Assembly: GCA_002748425.1 (NCBI GenBank) | Contig: PDSJ01000031.1 | Location: 1 to 64,000 of the forward strand | DNA from: a candidate division KSB3 bacterium | GTDB taxonomy: Bacteria; Moduliflexota; Moduliflexia; Moduliflexales; Moduliflexaceae | Length of the DNA stretch: 64,000 nt | Reading direction: 5' to 3' | In this document: positions 26,904 through 34,874 of the stretch, piece by piece | How positions within the stretch are numbered: position 1 is the stretch's first letter | Layout of the letters: each line of letters opens with the position of its first letter | Notes under the pieces: generated by a model | Database searches by the model: none | What the model was told of the DNA's origin: nothing | What the model saw: the letters and a program-made list of their open reading frames with translations, nothing else | Program-made: the position numbers and the translations under genes

Positions 26904-28253
26904 TTAGTATACTTCCAGGTAGCGGTCGAGTTCCCATTGCGACACGTTCAGACAATATTGATCCCATTCAATCTGTTTGGCTTCGATAAATTTTGTGTAG
27001 GTGTGTTCGCCCAGTGTCTCTTTGACGAGCGTGCTGTCTTTCATGGCAGCAATGGCTTCGCCTAAGCTGGCCGGCAGCGTGGCAATATTCTTTTTCTTCA
27101 AATCGGCGGTGCTGTATTCAAACAAATCTTCTTCCACCGGCGCTGGAGGAATCGTTTTGGCTGTAATGCCGTTTAGACCGGCTTTCAGCATCAGCGCGAA
27201 GGCAAGATAGGGGTTGCAGGTTGGGTCCGGGCAGCGCAATTCGCAGCGTGTGGCTTTGGATTTGCCTTTGGAGTATCTCGGGATTCGTACCAGGGCAGAG
27301 CGATTGTGACGTGCCCAGCTCAGATAGACGGGCGCTTCGTAGCCGGGAACCAGTCGTTTGTACGAATTGACGGTCGGGTTTGTAACCGCGCAGATGCCCA
27401 GCATGTGCTGCAGGATGCCGCCGATAAAATAGGTTGCCGTATCGGAGAGCATATATTCAGCGTGCTCGTCGAAGAAGATGTTGTTGTCATCCTGATCGAA
27501 GAGGCTCATGTGCGTGTGCATTCCCGATCCGCTGACGCCGGCGATCGGTTTTGGGATAAACGTGGCATGCAGACCGTGTTTCTGCGCGATCGCTTTTAAG
27601 ACAAAGCGCAGAGTCACAGAATGATCGGCTGTCTTGAGCGCATAATCATAACGGAAATCGATTTCGTGCTGCCCGTCCGCCACTTCGTGGTGCAGCGCTT
27701 CCACATAAATGCCGAATTGGGACAATGCTTCGTGCATTTCGCTGCGGATGTTGATCGCTTTATCCATCGTCAAATCGAAATAACCGGCTTTATCATGCGG
27801 CAAGGCTTCCAGTCGCCCGTTCTCTTTTTTAAACAGGAAGAATTCCAGTTCCGGCCCGGTCTTGAACACATAGCCCAGCTTTTCAGCTTCAGCCAGGGCT
27901 TTTTTCAGAATATATCGCGGGTCGCCCTCGAAGGGGTTGCCGTCATGCGTGCAGACATCGCAGATGAAACGCGCTGTGTTGCCGTACGCTGTTGTCAGCC
28001 ATGGAATCACAGCATAAGTGTCGACATCGGGTTTCAGGAACATGTCGCTTTCATGAATACGCGTGAAGCCTTCAATAGAAGATCCGTCAAACCAGGTGCC
28101 ATCTTCCAGTGAGCCTCTCAACTGGCCGACGGGAATCGTCAAACTTTTGACGACACCGAGGATATCGATGAATTGTAACTGGACAAACTTGACCTTATCG
28201 TGTTCTACTCGATCCAGAATATTTTTTTTTTCTTGTTCCAGAATATCTGTCAT
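26904..28253 (-). CDS. glnA: Glutamine synthetase type I-alpha
   Basis: 449 residues. It shows FIDILGVVKSLTIPVGQL, WFDGSSIEGFTRIHESDMFL, NPTVNSYKRLVPGYEAPVYL and ELRCPDPTCNPYLAFALML, the metal and substrate loops of GS I. The short length and the sequence EEDLFEYSTADLKKKNIATL, where GSI-beta enzymes have the adenylylated tyrosine motif, point to the GSI-alpha type (as in Bacillus) that is feedback-regulated rather than adenylylated. It assimilates ammonium into glutamine. The gene is last in the minus-strand string behind the MlrC-like gene, 76 bp downstream of it. Confidence 0.95.
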   Translation of the reverse strand: MTDILEQEKKNILDRVEHDKVKFVQLQFIDILGVVKSLTIPVGQLRGSLEDGTWFDGSSIEGFTRIHESDMFLKPDVDTYAVIPWLTTAYGNTARFICDVCTHDGNPFEGDPRYILKKALAEAEKLGYVFKTGPELEFFLFKKENGRLEALPHDKAGYFDLTMDKAINIRSEMHEALSQFGIYVEALHHEVADGQHEIDFRYDYALKTADHSVTLRFVLKAIAQKHGLHATFIPKPIAGVSGSGMHTHMSLFDQDDNNIFFDEHAEYMLSDTATYFIGGILQHMLGICAVTNPTVNSYKRLVPGYEAPVYLSWARHNRSALVRIPRYSKGKSKATRCELRCPDPTCNPYLAFALMLKAGLNGITAKTIPPAPVEEDLFEYSTADLKKKNIATLPASLGEAIAAMKDSTLVKETLGEHTYTKFIEAKQIEWDQYCLNVSQWELDRYLEVY

Positions 28254-28272
28254 AATCGTGTCGTATCGTTCG

Positions 28273-28306
28273 GTAAGCAGTCAGTGTCCGGGAACCGGAT
28301 GCTTAC
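28273..28306. terminator. Hairpin between the mlrC-like gene and glnA
   Basis: GTAAGC (28273-28278) pairs with GCTTAC (28301-28306), and inside it TCCGG (28287-28291) pairs with CCGGA (28295-28299). On the minus strand this structure lies just after the mlrC-like stop and before glnA. It has a T-rich downstream sequence only on the other side, so termination is uncertain. It may separate glnA from the ABC operon. Confidence 0.35.
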
Positions 28307-28329
28307 GGATTTGCAGTTTTTAAAAGGAG

Positions 28330-29790
28330 TCACGTCTTTTCAGATCTGAATTCGACATTTGGGTCTAATGGAAAAACCGGGCGCCGCAGCCTCTGGTATT
28401 CAAGGTGTTCCAGCACTTCATGGCTGGCTCCGAGGCTGAGGGCCAAGATTGAGCGGGCAGCGATGCGCTTAAAAGGATCGGTTAAATAGCCCAGCTTGAC
28501 GATCACAAATTTTCGTTCTTCCGGCTCAAGCCCTAAAATTCTCATAACCGAGGGATCAACAAAGCCAATGTGTTTGGACGTGAGAATGATGTCGAGCGTG
28601 TCACAGGCTGCATGGACCAGATCAGCCTGGTAAACTCCCCAGTTGCGCACGACATTCTGCACTGTGACCTTCAGGGGAAGTGGCTTGCCTCCCCGCGTTT
28701 CAAATCGGCCTCCTAAGAGAATATCGACTTCCGCGCCTGTTTTCTCCAGGCACGCTTCAACAGAGTCAGGGTCGTAAAAACCGGCATAGAGAATCCGCGA
28801 GTGCTGGGCGGTTCTTTCGGGAGAATTCAGTACAGCTCGCAACAGATCTGTCGAATCGCCAGCAGCCCCGGCAGTGGGGTTGTCTCCGGAGTCGGAGAGG
28901 AAGGTCGGATACGCTGTCGAAGCAAACATCGCGCGAAGCGCATCATCCACGGCGTAGGTTTCTGTATGAAAACGAAAATGCCGGCGGACGGCCCAGAATT
29001 CTTCGGCAAGCTGCCTGACAAGATCGTCGGCGTTCTTGCGATCGCCAGCCGTGACCACCAGCGGAAAAACACCGTTGTCTTCCGTATCGGCCCAGGGAAA
29101 TCCTAAAAAGTAGGAGGCTGCTAAAACATTCGGCTCTTGTTCCAATTCTCGTAAACGCGCAATTCTCGCGTCCATCGGGGGGACGCTCGTTTCTGATTTT
29201 TCGCCGGCGATCAACATGGGAATGCGCTGCGTGGACATCGTGAGCGGAATGCCAGTTTTCAGGGTAAAATGCGTAAGCTCGGCAGCCTGCGCTCCAGTCT
29301 CGTAGGTGTCGGTGTGCGGGGCACATTTATACCCGACAAACGCTGTGGCGTTCGCCATCATTGTGTCTGTGATGGTAGCGTGCATGTCTAGGGCGGCGAC
29401 AATTGGAATTGTCGGGAATTTGCAGCGCAGCAGCTCCAGGATGTCTCCTTCAGCATCGCCGATCTCTTCGACGCGCATCGATCCGTGCAGGGCAAGGGTG
29501 ATTGCATCGATCCCATCCTGCGTTTGAATCATCTCCCAAAGTTCACGGCGTATTTTGAGATAGAACTCTTTACTCACCACGCCGTTCGGCACGGCGCGGG
29601 CGAAGAGGGTGGGGTGAACGTGGTAGCCTTCAAAGGATTGCAGCGTGGAAATAACGCCATTGATTGAGCCGTAATGTTGTTGCTGGGAGAATATCTCATC
29701 CCCGCGCAGCACGACAAAATCGTCTTCAGTCGTGATGATCGGGCTGAAGGTATTGGATTCATGATGAAAGCCGGCAACAAGTATGTTCAT
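28330..29790 (-). CDS. MlrC-type M81 family metallopeptidase
   Basis: 486 residues of the M81 (DUF1485/MlrC) family. MNILVAGFHHESNTFSP at the start and AALDMHATITDTMMANATAF, YKCAPHTDTYETGAQAA (zinc ligand region) and the C-terminal SKHIGFVDPSVMRILGLEP are characteristic. The founding member cleaves linearised microcystin, but most members sit in transport operons and have unknown substrates. It lies 14 bp after cutC and probably shares the operon with the ABC transporter. It is likely cytoplasmic, as no signal peptide is visible. Confidence 0.9.
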   Translation of the reverse strand: MNILVAGFHHESNTFSPIITTEDDFVVLRGDEIFSQQQHYGSINGVISTLQSFEGYHVHPTLFARAVPNGVVSKEFYLKIRRELWEMIQTQDGIDAITLALHGSMRVEEIGDAEGDILELLRCKFPTIPIVAALDMHATITDTMMANATAFVGYKCAPHTDTYETGAQAAELTHFTLKTGIPLTMSTQRIPMLIAGEKSETSVPPMDARIARLRELEQEPNVLAASYFLGFPWADTEDNGVFPLVVTAGDRKNADDLVRQLAEEFWAVRRHFRFHTETYAVDDALRAMFASTAYPTFLSDSGDNPTAGAAGDSTDLLRAVLNSPERTAQHSRILYAGFYDPDSVEACLEKTGAEVDILLGGRFETRGGKPLPLKVTVQNVVRNWGVYQADLVHAACDTLDIILTSKHIGFVDPSVMRILGLEPEERKFVIVKLGYLTDPFKRIAARSILALSLGASHEVLEHLEYQRLRRPVFPLDPNVEFRSEKT

Positions 29791-29804
29791 AAGGGGTCGG
29801 GGGG

Positions 29805-30539
29805 TCAGCCTCGAATCTGTTTAATCGCAGCCGCGTCGGTGATACTGCGGCTATATTCTGGCAGATGAAGGATGCCTCCCATGTAAATATGCTTGACACG
29901 GTACGTCATGGCGCTGTCGTCGTGCCGATCGATCAGGACATGAAATTCCTTTGCACCGCTTCGGCGTCTCACTTTTTCCATGTTGCGCTCGGTAATTCCG
30001 CAGCCGGGCATGATAATGATTCGTTCGCCGGCACGTTTGACAAGTTCGGCAATCGTGTCCAGCCCTTCCGGAACAGTCGCCTCCTGCCCGGACGTCAGAA
30101 TGCGATCGGCCCCGGTAGAAATCACGTCTTCCAGCCCTTCCCAGGGATCGCGGCACACATCGAACGCCCGGTGGAAGGTCACGTTCATGGGCCGCGCCGC
30201 TTCGACCAAACGGGCGCAGCGTTCGATATCTACGCGGCCGTCCGGTGTGAGTATTCCGATGACTACGCCGTCAGCACCTAAATTTTTCGCGGTTTCAATA
30301 TCAAACGTCATACTGTCGTATTCATCGTCGGAATAGCAGAAATCCCCGCCTCTGGGACGGATGATGACCTGTAAGCCGATATCGATCTTTTTTCTCACTG
30401 TAGCGATCATGCCGGCGCTGGGGGTTGTTCCTCCTTCAAAAAGGTTATCGCAGAGTTCTACCCGGTCAGCACCGCCTTTCTGGGCCTCAACCGCGGAATG
30501 AATCGAATCAAGACAGACTTCAATTGTCAGTGTATCCAT
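29805..30539 (-). CDS. cutC: CutC family TIM-barrel protein
   Basis: 244 residues. LTIEVCLDSIHSAVEAQKGGADRVELCDNL, IRPRGGDFCYSDDE, FHRAFDVCRDPWEGLEDVI and GADRILTSGQEAT are the CutC signature. The name comes from copper tolerance in E. coli, but that role has been questioned and the biochemical activity is unclear. Its place between sugar-type permeases and an M81 peptidase suggests a metabolic role for this operon rather than copper homeostasis; this is inference. Confidence 0.9.
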   Translation of the reverse strand: MDTLTIEVCLDSIHSAVEAQKGGADRVELCDNLFEGGTTPSAGMIATVRKKIDIGLQVIIRPRGGDFCYSDDEYDSMTFDIETAKNLGADGVVIGILTPDGRVDIERCARLVEAARPMNVTFHRAFDVCRDPWEGLEDVISTGADRILTSGQEATVPEGLDTIAELVKRAGERIIIMPGCGITERNMEKVRRRSGAKEFHVLIDRHDDSAMTYRVKHIYMGGILHLPEYSRSITDAAAIKQIRG

Positions 30540-30564
30540 AGTGTTTTTGAGTAATTTTCCATCG

Positions 30565-30623
30565 CAAAGACGCTAGAATCACGAGCTTTCGCTACAGGCT
30601 TATCTGTGTGCTCTGCGTCTTTG
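30565..30623. repeat. Inverted repeat CAAAGACGC / GCGTCTTTG
   Basis: CAAAGACGC (30565-30573) and its exact reverse complement GCGTCTTTG (30615-30623) flank 41 bases in the permease-cutC spacer. CAAAGACGC appears again at 47285-47293, inside a different inverted repeat. The sequence may be a small repetitive element or a transcript-end hairpin. Confidence 0.6.
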
Positions 30624-30658
30624 TGCTGAAACGACAAAGAGGGTTCTCTTGTATAATG

Positions 30659-31495
30659 TTATTCCTTTAAGGCGCCTTCGCCAAAGCCTTTAATCACCAG
30701 ATTGTGAGCGAAAAAATAAAACACGATCATCGGGAGCGTACCGATGACGAGAGCGGCGAATTGCATGCCGTAATTTACGTTCAAGCGTCCGGCGAATGAA
30801 TTGATTGCCACCGGCAGACTGCGCATATGTTCACCGGATGTGAGCACGAAGACCAGAATGAATTCATTCCAGTTTCGTAAAAACGTCAAGACCGAGATGG
30901 TCGCCAGCACCGGCGAAGAAATGATGAGGATAATTTGCCAGAACATCTGGATGTAGCCGGCTCCATCGATGACCGCCGCTTCGATCAGTGAATCGGGAAT
31001 CCCTTTCATGTACGAACATGCCAGGAGAATCGCCATCGGCAGACCAAAAGCGATATAGGGCAAAATGACCCCCAGGCGTGTATTATACAGGCCAACATTG
31101 GTCTCCAGAATAAACAGAGGCGCGATGACGGAATTCACTGTAATCAGGAGGCCCATTGTAAACACGGAGTAATAGACCTTTGCGCTTTTATAGCCGAACT
31201 TGGTTAAGGCAAAACCCGCTGCCAGGGACAAAAGAACTGTGGCGGATGTCCCCACTCCGGTATAAATCAGACTGTTGATCGCCGACATGCCCATGTTGCC
31301 GTTTGTCCAGGCATCGACGTAATTTCTGACGGTCGGGGCTTTCGGCAGACCGAGCGGATGCAGCATGATCTCGCCCTGCAGCTTGAACGATGAGTACAGC
31401 ATCCAGAGTAAGGGCCATAAGGTAATCAGAGTAAAACAAAGTAAAAACAGATAGATGACGAACTGCCATTTTCCGGCAATACGGGCTTCTTTCAC
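30659..31495 (-). CDS. ABC sugar transporter permease (MalG type)
   Basis: 278 residues with about six membrane segments. The EAA loop that docks the ATPase is LIEAAVIDGAGYIQMFWQII (near residues 178-197). The sequence LWMLYSSFKLQGEIM near the N-terminus and NWNEFILVFVLTSGEHMRSLPVAI near the end are typical of the CUT1 family MalG-like half. It is 13 bp after the partner permease. No ATP-binding subunit is encoded in this operon. Confidence 0.92.
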   Translation of the reverse strand: MKEARIAGKWQFVIYLFLLCFTLITLWPLLWMLYSSFKLQGEIMLHPLGLPKAPTVRNYVDAWTNGNMGMSAINSLIYTGVGTSATVLLSLAAGFALTKFGYKSAKVYYSVFTMGLLITVNSVIAPLFILETNVGLYNTRLGVILPYIAFGLPMAILLACSYMKGIPDSLIEAAVIDGAGYIQMFWQIILIISSPVLATISVLTFLRNWNEFILVFVLTSGEHMRSLPVAINSFAGRLNVNYGMQFAALVIGTLPMIVFYFFAHNLVIKGFGEGALKE

Positions 31496-31508
31496 GAGTC
31501 ACGTTCTC

Positions 31509-32396
31509 CTAATCGTATTTTCGTTGATAGCGGCCGTAAATTCCACGGGCAAGACTGATAAGCCCCACGCTCAAGACCACGATAATGACTGAGATGGCGC
31601 TGCCGTAGCCATAGTTGCTATAAGTAAACGTGTGTTTATACAAGTAGATGGACATGACATTGGTGTAATCTACGGGACCGCCTCCGGTCATGGCAAAGAT
31701 GAGATCGAAACTTTTCAGACTGCCGGAAATCGCAAAAATCGAGCTGGTGAAGATCACGTTCGCCAGAGAGGGAACGACGATTTTCAATAAGAGTGTCATC
31801 TCCGAGGCCCCGTCCATTTTCGCGGCCTCCAACATGGATTTTGGTAGCCGCTGCATATTTGCCAGAAACATGACCATGTAGAGACTGGTATGCATCCAGA
31901 GCAAGACAAAAAGAATGGGAATCATCGCGAGATAGGGATGCTCTGTAATCCGCAGCACATAATCCGGATCGTTTGTCAGGTAGCGGATGAGGCTGGTATA
32001 AATCCCCACCGGCGAAAAAATTCTGTTCCAGAGCAGGGCAACAACGACAGCAGAGATGGTGATCGGCATGAAAATCATCATCTCAAAAAATTTTCCGGCT
32101 TTCACCAGCTTCCGGTATAAAATATAGCCGAGCACAATCCCAAGGGGAATCTGTCCGAAGACCGAAATCAGCATGATCTGAACGTTATTCCAGAGGGCCT
32201 TCAGAAAAAGCGGATCGTGGAACATTTTGATGTAATTGTCGAACCCAACAAAGCCGACCAGCCGAAAATATTTCCACTTGGTAAAGGACAGCACCGTGCT
32301 CAATCCGATCGGAAAGATAATGATCGCCAGGTAGAGCAGCAACGCAGGCAGTAAGAGCAGATAGTAACTCTGTTTTTTATAGGCGGTTTCTACCAT
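31509..32396 (-). CDS. ABC sugar transporter permease (MalF type)
   Basis: 295 residues. The N-terminal LLLPALLLYLAIIIFPIGLS is the usual first segment, and the EAA loop is LEAAKMDGASEMTLLLKIVV (near residues 201-220). FDLIFAMTGGGPVDYTNVMSIYLY is diagnostic of MalF/UgpA-type carbohydrate permeases. It forms the inner-membrane channel with the MalG-like partner just downstream. The substrate cannot be read from sequence. Confidence 0.93.
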   Translation of the reverse strand: MVETAYKKQSYYLLLLPALLLYLAIIIFPIGLSTVLSFTKWKYFRLVGFVGFDNYIKMFHDPLFLKALWNNVQIMLISVFGQIPLGIVLGYILYRKLVKAGKFFEMMIFMPITISAVVVALLWNRIFSPVGIYTSLIRYLTNDPDYVLRITEHPYLAMIPILFVLLWMHTSLYMVMFLANMQRLPKSMLEAAKMDGASEMTLLLKIVVPSLANVIFTSSIFAISGSLKSFDLIFAMTGGGPVDYTNVMSIYLYKHTFTYSNYGYGSAISVIIVVLSVGLISLARGIYGRYQRKYD

Positions 32397-32458
32397 AGAA
32401 GATTTGGAGCGCTGAACTACTCAAGTTCTTGCAGCAGTTCAGCACTTTGCTGCGATGA

Positions 32459-33754
32459 TTATTTCATGCGATTGCTGTCATTTTCCGCGACCCAGGCTTC
32501 ATAACGTTCAGCGACCTGCTGCGGTGTGAGCTGTCCGAACATCATCGCCTGAATGTCAGGATTCAAGACGCCCATGCCTTCGGGATCCATTTTTGCATCA
32601 ATGATATAGCCCATCGGATGGCTGATCGAGAATTCTGCATATGCTTTCTGCAATTTCGGCATCTCGATCGTGCTGTAATCAAGCTTATAGGTCGGAATTT
32701 CTCCATTCGCGACTCTGATGGCTGAGCCTTCCTGCCCTGCGTAAAAGGAGATAAATTCCCATGCGGCGTCGGCCTTTGGTGTCCCTTCGATCGCGGCACT
32801 GATACCGAAACCTTCCGAAGGCACAGCCGCGCTTGAGTTGGGGGAGACTTCGCCTTCAATGGCGGGAAAGACGCCCATGTAGATCGCATCCTGCTGTTCA
32901 GGAGGCAGTTCAGAGATCATTGCCGAGGTTCTCCAGCCGGCATCGATCAGATAAACGGATTTTTGTTGATAAAATTCCTGGTCAGCTTCAGTATTGGACA
33001 TCTGATTCACACCTGGGGAGAAGACATTCTTTTTCACCATTTCATCAACAATTTCAAGCGCTCTGACAAAGGGGTTATCTGTAAATTTGGCTTCTCCGGA
33101 CATGGCCTTATTAAACCACTCCTTGCCTCCTAATCGGTCGACCAGGGCGCTCAACAGCCAGGAATTCACGACCCATTGATCTTTATTGCCCATCGACACT
33201 GGATAGTAGCCTGCGGCGCGGATCGGTTCGACCTGATCCAGCAGTTCCTGATAGGTTTTCGGGAATTCCAGTCCTAATTTTTTCAGAAGCGCAGTGTTGG
33301 CGTACATGACATGGCAAACCGCCATAGAGGGCGGAATCGTGTAGATTTCTCCGTTCGGTCCCTGCGGTTCCCAGGCGGCCGGATTGTACTGCGATTTAAA
33401 ATCGTCGCTGAGATAGGGGCGTAAATCCATCACCATGCCGGTTTCCGTGATGTAGGCCGTGCGTTTGCCAACGTAGGTCGTGACGACGTCGGGAATCTGC
33501 CGTGAGGCCGCCATTGCCTGAAATTTTTGATGAAATGCTTCGCCCGTTGCATACTCGTGCGCGAACGTAATCTCCGGGTGCGCTGCCTCAAACGCTTTGA
33601 TGGTTTCATTATACCCGGCGGATTGCGAATTCGCCGGATCGATTTGCAAATAGGTGCTTAAGGTCAGCTCTTCTGCCGCCGAAAAAGAGCTGCTGCACGC
33701 AAAAACCGCGCCAAGCGCAACGAAGATGACAGCTAATGTTCTGCTGGGTCTCAT
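32459..33754 (-). CDS. ABC transporter extracellular solute-binding protein (family 1)
   Basis: 431 residues with a signal peptide (MRPSRTLAVIFVALGAVFAC, cleavage probably near FSAAEE). The body shows family 1 features: EAAHPEITFAHEYATGEAFHQ, MAASRQIPDVVTTYVGKRTA, and PSEGFGISAAIEGTPKADAA. It would capture a sugar or related solute in the periplasm for the two permeases that follow. The Cys at about residue 20 is not in a good lipobox. AAGGAG precedes the ATG. The start codon overlaps the stop of a short upstream reading frame, described separately. Confidence 0.92.
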   Translation of the reverse strand: MRPSRTLAVIFVALGAVFACSSSFSAAEELTLSTYLQIDPANSQSAGYNETIKAFEAAHPEITFAHEYATGEAFHQKFQAMAASRQIPDVVTTYVGKRTAYITETGMVMDLRPYLSDDFKSQYNPAAWEPQGPNGEIYTIPPSMAVCHVMYANTALLKKLGLEFPKTYQELLDQVEPIRAAGYYPVSMGNKDQWVVNSWLLSALVDRLGGKEWFNKAMSGEAKFTDNPFVRALEIVDEMVKKNVFSPGVNQMSNTEADQEFYQQKSVYLIDAGWRTSAMISELPPEQQDAIYMGVFPAIEGEVSPNSSAAVPSEGFGISAAIEGTPKADAAWEFISFYAGQEGSAIRVANGEIPTYKLDYSTIEMPKLQKAYAEFSISHPMGYIIDAKMDPEGMGVLNPDIQAMMFGQLTPQQVAERYEAWVAENDSNRMK

Positions 33755-33882
33755 AATCTACTCCTTACATACAGTGAATGTGATACATAGAGTTCTCGTT
33801 TGAGAATGATATACGCCGCTGCCGACATGTCATCCTCCTGTGTTTTCTCAACGTCCTCCTCAGTCTCTTCCGCAACGTTCAC
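33751..33882 (-). CDS. Possible small coupled ORF before the solute-binding protein gene
   Basis: On the minus strand a frame with GTG at 33882 or ATG at 33828 runs to a TGA (33753-33751) that overlaps the ATG of the binding-protein gene. The ATG is preceded by AGGAGGATGAC, a strong ribosome-binding site, and would give 25 residues (MSAAAYIILKRELYVSHSLY then VRSRL). The longer form adds an acidic stretch (AEETEEDVEKTQEDD). A second frame, TTG at 33875 to TAA at 33765, has an even better site (AAGGAGGTGA) and would give a 36-residue Arg-rich peptide. Either could be a leader peptide; neither has a recognised family. Confidence 0.35.
   Translation of the reverse strand: MNVAEETEEDVEKTQEDDMSAAAYIILKRELYVSHSLYVRSRL
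33793..33806. promoter_or_regulatory. Possible operator TTCTC-GTTT-GAGAA
   Basis: A perfect 5-bp inverted repeat with a 4-base centre lies about 40 bp before the solute-binding protein start. Its size resembles a repressor half-site pair, but no regulator for it is identified. Confidence 0.3.
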
Positions 33883-34549
33883 CTCCTTTTTTGGTATATC
33901 TGCAAAATCTTCCGGCTTTTTAACAACGTTCAGGTCCAGCAGTACAGATAATCTTCTGCAGACCCTGCACTTGGTGAATCCGGAATTTCGGCGATCTCAA
34001 CGGCTGCAATCCGACACGTTTCACGGAGACGGTGACGAGTTCTTGTTTTGTGTGAGTTCTTTCAGGAGGGTTGAGGCCGTAGAGCGTTGTCGTCCGGAAC
34101 GCAACGGCAGGTCTTTGTGAGAAAGCGCGACACTAAACGTGATGAATTGCAGCGCACACAGGTCTATTTCCTGCTTTTCTGCACATGTGCCGTAAAATCC
34201 GACTGGTGTATTCATAGAAAACAAACTACCCTGAATTTCAGAATAATTTGTCAAGAAAAATATGTAGTGAATGTAAAAATGCCCTGGACATGTATGTCTG
34301 CTGCACTACCACACGTCCTCGGCCGTGAATTCGTCTTTGGGCAGGAGCTTTCGCTGGAAGCGCAGGCTCCTGTTCTGTACACGATTTTTGTGCAGACACG
34401 CAGAAAGCTCTATGGCGACTTGATACTGTCTGGAATGGGGAAAAGCGCTTGTTGTCTTGAGAAGGGCGTGTCGGGAAAGCATGAAATCATCGTAGTCTTT
34501 TAGGGTACTATCCTCTTGTTTTATTGAGACTTATTATTATTTTTTCTGC
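33883..34549. other. Gap without a convincing gene
   Basis: Several frames longer than 60 codons exist on both strands here, including 34087-34503 (+) and 34021-34254 (-). None has a good ribosome-binding site, a recognisable motif or normal composition. On the minus strand 33883-33996 is open in the same frame as the small ORF at 33751-33882 and encodes a CxxC-containing stretch (FTKCRVCRRLSVLLDL), which could be a remnant. I could not identify an RNA gene. Confidence 0.5.
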
Positions 34550-34578
34550 TTGACAGAATTTTATAATTTTCCTATCAT
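34550..34578 (+). promoter_or_regulatory. Strong sigma-70-type promoter upstream of the sigma-54 activator-like gene
   Basis: TTGACA (34550-34555), 17 bases, then TATCAT (34573-34578), in an AT-rich segment. This is close to consensus. Transcription would begin near 34585 and leave a leader of about 290 bases before the ATG at 34875. Confidence 0.6.
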
Positions 34579-34874
34579 GTTGTAAATTTTGGAAGTATGT
34601 TTTACATTTTTATGATGGTATTGTCATAAAAATACCGTTTTGTATGTATAGTTACATTGAATGACATTTGTGAGTATTTTGTCTGCAGTGCCTGCTTCTC
34701 TTGATGTGCAGGTGTTGGAAGAGTTCGTGTTCGAAGGGAAGTGTGTCAGCTTCTGTCGAACGATAAGATATCAGCAAGCGTTGTTCTTCTGTCGTAAAGA
34801 ATGCAATATTTGCTGCATTCATGACAATATCTCATCAGGCGCTCAGACAGTTTGGATGAATTAAGGACGAGATC
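34579..34874 (+). other. Long leader before the sigma-54 activator-like gene
   Basis: About 290 bases downstream of the 34550 promoter. An open frame at 34661-34864 would encode 67 Cys-rich residues but lacks a ribosome-binding site. TTTTATGATGGTATTGTCATAAAA (34609-34632) is an imperfect inverted repeat (TTTTATGA / TCATAAAA). No known riboswitch was recognised. Confidence 0.4.

Noticed and set aside
34087..34503. 138-codon plus-strand frame in the 1.1-kb gap
   Set aside because: No ribosome-binding site, no recognisable segment, and composition unlike neighbouring genes.
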